Below are positions 59,431 through 64,000 of a stretch of 64,000 nucleotides of DNA, piece by piece. Source of the DNA: Monoplex corrugatus. Its lineage: Eukaryota > Mollusca > Gastropoda > Littorinimorpha > Ranellidae. Every line of letters starts with the position of its first letter. The stretch's first letter is position 1. The DNA lies in assembly GCA_030674185.1 (NCBI GenBank), contig CM060307.1:65874266-65938265 (forward strand). The letters are read 5' to 3'. The notes below the pieces were generated by a model. The model did no database searches, had not been told where the DNA came from, and saw only the letters and a program-made list of their open reading frames with translations. Made by a program: the position numbers and the translations under genes.

Positions 59431-60039
59431 AACATGGGAAAATGATTCACAACAAAAACTTGATCAGCTTTTTTTCCTTCCTGCCATTCCGCAGGGCGAT
59501 TTTCGCTTCACGAGGCAAAAGGCACAAAGCTGTATCAATGAAACAACCAAGTCAGTGTGGTCAGTGTGCGAAAGATGAAATGTCAGTCCGCATGAAAAAA
59601 ATAGTACATAAGACAGCATTCACAACAGAAAGCAGAAGCTGAAGTTCAAGGCAGACGGTGCATATTGTAAACATCACATCGCTCTTTTGAATAAGACAAA
59701 CTTAAATGCATTCATTTTTGAGAGAATCGGTTATTTTTACTTCATGGGTTTTACCCGAATTAGTGCTAAGTCGACGATTCTTACGCGCAAGGGAAATTTC
59801 ACAACGAACAGTGATGTACTCGAAGCAGATTTTACTCAGTAATTTTCTACTTCCTGTGCCCACTATTTGCCGATGTAGAAGTATGAGGGCTTTATGCATT
59901 CAATTTTATGTTGATCAATTCCCAGACGTGAAAGTTTCTTGTACTCGTGGCGTTTCACTCAATCGATTGCGCACACTCTTTGAAGTGTCACAAAAATGAT
60001 CTCCGATGATAGTGTAAACAAACGACAAAATATTGATTT
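59431..60039. other. Spacer before the gap
   Basis: Open frames on both strands at 59702-59999 (about 65 and 97 codons) have fairly even composition, but I recognise no protein in them. Left unassigned. Confidence 0.4.
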
Positions 60040-60139
60040 NNNNNNNNNNNNNNNNNNNNNNNNNNNNNNNNNNNNNNNNNNNNNNNNNNNNNNNNNNNNN
60101 NNNNNNNNNNNNNNNNNNNNNNNNNNNNNNNNNNNNNNN
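60040..60139. other. 100-N assembly gap
   Basis: Exactly 100 N, the conventional size for a gap of unknown length. The duplicated segment starts on the next base. Confidence 1.
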
Positions 60140-60195
60140 TCAGGTTTTTCATGTTGTAGTTGTTGATTATCTCTGTTTATTTTCTTTTGTTTTTG

Positions 60196-60247
<52 letters not shown>

Positions 60248-60711
60248 TGTGTGTGTGTGTGTGTTGTGTTGTGTTTGTGTTGTGTTGTGTTGTGTTGTGT
60301 TGTGTTGTGTTGTGTTGTGTTGTGTGTGTTGTGTGTGTTGTGTTGTGTTGTGTTGTGTTGTGTTGTGTTGTGTTGTGTTGTGTTGGGTGTGTTGTGTTGT
60401 GTTGTGTTGTGTTGTGTTGTGTTGTGTTTGTGTGTGTGTTGTGTTGTGTTGTGTGTGTGTGTGTGTGTGTGTGTAAGTTGTGTGAATTTCATGACTGATG
60501 ATCAAATATTAGGGCTAAAGATATTAGCGAATGCAAAGTATTCTCTCCCCCCCCCCCTGTTCTGCTTCTGTTTATTAAGACTTTTGAGTATTATTATCAT
60601 TATTATCATTGTTAAGCAAATACATAGTATTCTTGTGTTGTGTTGTTGTTGGTTTGTTGTGTTTGTTTGGTTTGTTTGTTTGTTTGTTTGTTGTGTTGTG
60701 TTGTGTGTGTG

Positions 60712-60755
<44 letters not shown>

Positions 60756-61777
60756 TGTGTTGTGTGTGTGTGTGAAGAGAGAGACAGACAGACAGAAAGA
60801 TTTCAGTATAGTTAAGTATGATATTCAGGAGTTTTTATTCTTTTTAATACCAGTGAACTTAAAGTTCTCGTAAATGTATAAAGTTTTCTCTCCCCCCCCC
60901 CCCCCCCCCTCTCTCTCTCTCTCTGTTCTTTCCTTTTTTTTTTTATGAATGGTCGTCTCAGTATGTGATCCCAGTCTTGACTCTTGCACGGACATGTGTG
61001 CATACGTTTACTATGGCAGTAAGGAGATTGCGATATACAAGACTATCAGTGAAATGTTGGTGCTAGTGTGAAGGATAATGGAGTCTATGCTGTTATCAGT
61101 GATCTCGATTTACCCACTGCAACCTCCACAAGAAGCCCAAAAAGATCCATCTGGTAAGTCAGTCTGTTAAAACATGCTTTACTCTTCCTCTGTATGTGTT
61201 TCTTTCTGCTGTAATAAGTGGTGAACTCTTGTTTTCATTGTTGGAAGTTGGCTTATTTTTCTCATGAAACAGTGAAGGTGCTATATTTTCAGAATCGTTC
61301 TCCTCCTTTCCTCTGTAATCCTGTTACGCATGTATGGCAACAAACCAGTTCGTGTTTGATATCTGTGTGTAGGGGAGAGAGCCTACTTTTCGGTAAGATT
61401 GATAATTACATATACGACTAAATAAGCAAACCAGTATTGCGGGAAATACAGAAACAGTAGTAATCACGGCACATGAAGGCAGTCACACAGTCCCGCTTGC
61501 CTACTGATGACTCTCAGCTCAAAATCGCTGATGGCAGGTGAGCAGGAGAACACGCCTCTCGCATGCGATTCACTGGCACCGTGTCCGAAAACTAAGTGAT
61601 CGCCCGGCGGCGGGTTTAAACAGCCGTGCTACTGTTTTGTTTTGCTATATATAAAGGCATTCACAGGTACTGTTCTTACAATGCAAAATAATGTAACCTA
61701 TTCATTGGTTGAAAGATTTACTACAACATCCACCCCTATTCATCGCAAATGTAAACAAACACAGGCACAAGGCTTAC

Positions 61778-61936
61778 CTGAACATCCCCACCAAAGAAGA
61801 TAACATGCTCCTTTGCATCATGACGCTGCCCAGCAACAACCACATCCATGGGTTCAGTGCCGGTGTCAGCAAGCAAGTCAGTAAGGCGGCAGACATTGTG
61901 CTTTGCAAAATCAAAAGCAGGAACCTTGCGCGACAT
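61778..61936 (-). pseudogene. Second copy of C2orf69-like exon 1
   Basis: Sequence and donor identical in layout to 44943-45101; the frame from MSRKVPAFDF to GGDVQ is intact. No exon 2 is present downstream before the gap. Most simply an allelic copy in the assembly; otherwise a partial gene duplicate. The frame upstream of the ATG differs from copy 1 by indels near 62050-62070. Confidence 0.7.
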
Positions 61937-62207
61937 ACTGGTGTATGTCCTGTAAGAGCTGTGATGAACTGTGTCTTGAATGCTGCAATGAGCCAAATGC
62001 CCTGACCCAAAAATGTTGGGTTGTGCACAGGATCTACTCCAGTCAGACTGACGGAAAAGACTTGCTGTGCAGGATAGGAAAACTTCTCAGCAGAAGTGTG
62101 GAGTAGTACAGCAAGTGGGCCTGTTTCATTCAGCCTTTTGTGATTGTCTGAAAAAAAAACAATCCATAAGATTTACATGTGTACATATGTATGCATGGGC
62201 ATATGTG

Positions 62208-62257
<50 letters not shown>

Positions 62258-63125
62258 TGTGTAGTGTGTATGGTGTGTGTGTGTGTGTGTGTGTGTTGTG
62301 CATAAGTGCACTCATGCTTGTGTGTGTGTGAGAGACACAACGTGCATGAACATGTGTACATGCATGTGTCGATGCATGCATGTACTCATGCGAGTGCACT
62401 TAACAGTAGAGTTACTAGAGTATGTAAATTTGTAAGCATGTGTGTGAGTGTGAGCATAAGTTGTATGTGTGTGTTGGGGTGGGGGGTGGGGGTGCATGTT
62501 GGTGTTGTGTATGTGTGTGAGAGCACTGCAATACACCTATGTGTGTACATGTTTGCCTCTCCTCAAGTGCACAGATGTGAAACTCTGAGCAACATTCACA
62601 TTTTCCAGTAACAGAGTTAAAATCTATATTTGTATGTACATATTCTGTTTAATGCCCAGGCAGTAGTAGGCCTATATAAAGTAATAAGCTGTGTCTGTGA
62701 GAATCCATTCATTTGCAACTGCTCTGAAAGTGCATATATATCACATCTGTGCAATGATTTCTGAAGTAACTCAAGGTAAAAGACATTTAACACAGCTTCA
62801 GAGTTGACAAAATGATAGCCATCTTTATCTTATTGTCCTTCTCCAACTATAATGTTTTACTACAATAAATCAACAGCAAAATTTCAAATCAAAACAGATT
62901 TAGATGGCATGGGTGGAGTTATTTTCTGTGACATTAAGTATCTAGTGAATGTATGATTACAAAAAGCGCTTGATCACTTGGATCATCAGCTGGGCCATTA
63001 ACTGTATTCTCTATTTATACTTTTTTTTAAAGCCCAGCTGACTACACACAGAACACACAAACAGCCTCAATAGAAATACTCCAGAAAAAGAAAAACAGGA
63101 ATAAAAAATTAAATTTACTTATGTT

Positions 63126-63207
63126 GAGGAAGCTGGTGGATAGGCTGAGGGAATCAAAGGGTTAAGTTTTCACAGTTGGTGGATAGGGTGTGGGAGTCAA
63201 AGGGTTA
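63126..63207 (+). mobile_element. TTAA-bounded foldback MITE, copy F
   Basis: Same half-element as copy E, within duplicated segment 2. Confidence 0.65.
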
Positions 63208-63599
63208 ATACATGCCCAGTTATCAATCCTAAAAGAAAAGAAAGTATTATGCTTTATAGAATGCATAAGGCAGAAAATGACTGGAGGAGATGACAAAAAG
63301 CATATGAGCCAGCAGAAATAAAGGGAATGACAGAAAAGAGGAAAGTTCTTGCTCAGAACATTTAACTGTAATCAGTGTAATGATATCGCCTTATCGGTAC
63401 GTGGAAAAGTGGAGGGAGTAATGCATAAGATTATGCCACTGGATATACTTTGGAATTTGCATGCATACTCTTCTTCTTCCGTAAAGTCTCCACAATCAAT
63501 AGGCTGATTATTATGAGACTGTACTCGGACACATACATCAGAAAGTCCAGCTATGAGTTAATAAAAGACAGATTCACAGACGACAGAGTCACATTGAGT

Positions 63600-63952
63600 G
63601 ACAGTAGACGGTAGTCAGTTGACAGTTGCCTGCAGTAACAACTGTAACATCAAACATGAGAGAATGACATTCTCTCAGACTAACAGCACAGCTTTGCGTT
63701 AAAAGAAAACTGCTTTGTTGCGCTACAGACGAAATATTCGAAAATACTATCACATCCTACCTCAAAATTGTTTGGATGCTGATCTAGGAGTCTTTAACTC
63801 CTTGATACTTACGTCCCTTTTGGGTTGTCAAGGACAACAACGAATGGAGATAATAAAAGCTGGCAACCCCGCAACTGCTGTCTCCTTGTTTTTATTTTAA
63901 GGACCTCTGCCACAGTCACAGACCTACCACGCACCCGCGAAAGCCATCTGAG
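63600..63952 (+). mobile_element. LTR, second copy
   Basis: Equivalent to 46740-47096 and followed by the PBS-like sequence. The window ends about 45 bases later, so the internal region is not seen. Confidence 0.7.
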
Positions 63953-64000
63953 ATGGTGTCAGAAGTGGGATATTGCTGGTGAGTAGGTGATTTTCGAAAG

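Larger units (their letters stand above)
60140..64000 (+). repeat. Duplicated segment, copy 2
   Basis: Begins at the base equivalent to 43351 and runs to the window end (equivalent to 47143). It includes the GT/GTGTT tracts, C2orf69 exon 1, MITE copy F and the LTR with its PBS. It lacks exon 2, which would lie to the left of the gap. Confidence 0.95.

Noticed and set aside
59702..59999. Possible small gene on either strand before the gap
   Set aside because: Overlapping frames on both strands, no splice or family evidence, and the gap truncates the context.
61778..61936. Second C2orf69 gene
   Set aside because: Exon 1 only, next to a gap, inside a near-identical segment; allelic duplication is simpler.

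Overview
The window is a piece of a large, intron-rich, repeat-dense animal nuclear genome. Long introns, many (GT)n/(CA)n and (CT)n tracts, several non-LTR retrotransposon lineages, tRNA-derived SINEs and one 100-N scaffold gap point to a lophotrochozoan, most likely a gastropod mollusc. The SINE body at 19.4, 51.4 and 56.6 kb is of a kind I associate with gastropods, but the species is not determinable from sequence alone.

Only two host genes can be supported. The first, on + from 3.37 to about 29.25 kb, is assembled here from at least eight coding exons (3372-3943, 6555-6893, 15558-15716, 16920-16955, 22058-22128, 23732-23927, 27597-27797, 29077-29121). It encodes an unrecognised type I membrane glycoprotein of about 540 residues: signal peptide, Ser/Thr/Pro/Asn-rich stalk, 14-cysteine ectodomain, one transmembrane helix and a short tail. 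Its stop codon is UGA followed by CUAG, the best-known animal readthrough context. The same frame stays open for 42 protein-like codons, ending in a YSLF-type sorting motif, before TAA. The second gene, on -, is a C2orf69-family serine-hydrolase-like protein in two exons (45101-44943 and 41697-40864).

Layout: 0-3 kb, microsatellites, a LINE 3' fragment and a TTAA-bounded foldback MITE. 3.4-29.3 kb, the membrane-protein gene; its introns hold an exon-derived tandem array (6.9-7.95 kb), a nearly complete EN-RT LINE on - (9.6-12.8 kb), LINE 3' ends, MITEs, a SINE split by a LINE with a 1.7-kb array grown from the SINE's own interior (20.15-21.85 kb), and a 2.2-kb 25-bp array grown inside a LINE C-terminal coding region (24.85-27.08 kb). 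28-40 kb, intergenic remnants: an RNase-H LINE, four copies of a short interspersed core repeat, a Penelope-like GIY-YIG tail and a hammerhead-like core. 40.8-45.3 kb, the C2orf69-like gene. 46.7-48.7 kb, a deleted Ty3/gypsy-like LTR element. 51.6-55.1 kb, a CR1/L2-like LINE on -. 57.2-59.4 kb, a degenerate array of about 185-bp units. 60040-60139, the gap; 60140-64000 repeats 43351-47143 almost base for base and may be an uncollapsed haplotype.

A theme runs through the window: tandem arrays that begin inside an older functional sequence (an exon/5' splice site, a SINE, two LINE coding regions) rather than from anonymous DNA. All calls come from reading the sequence; no alignments or database searches were run.
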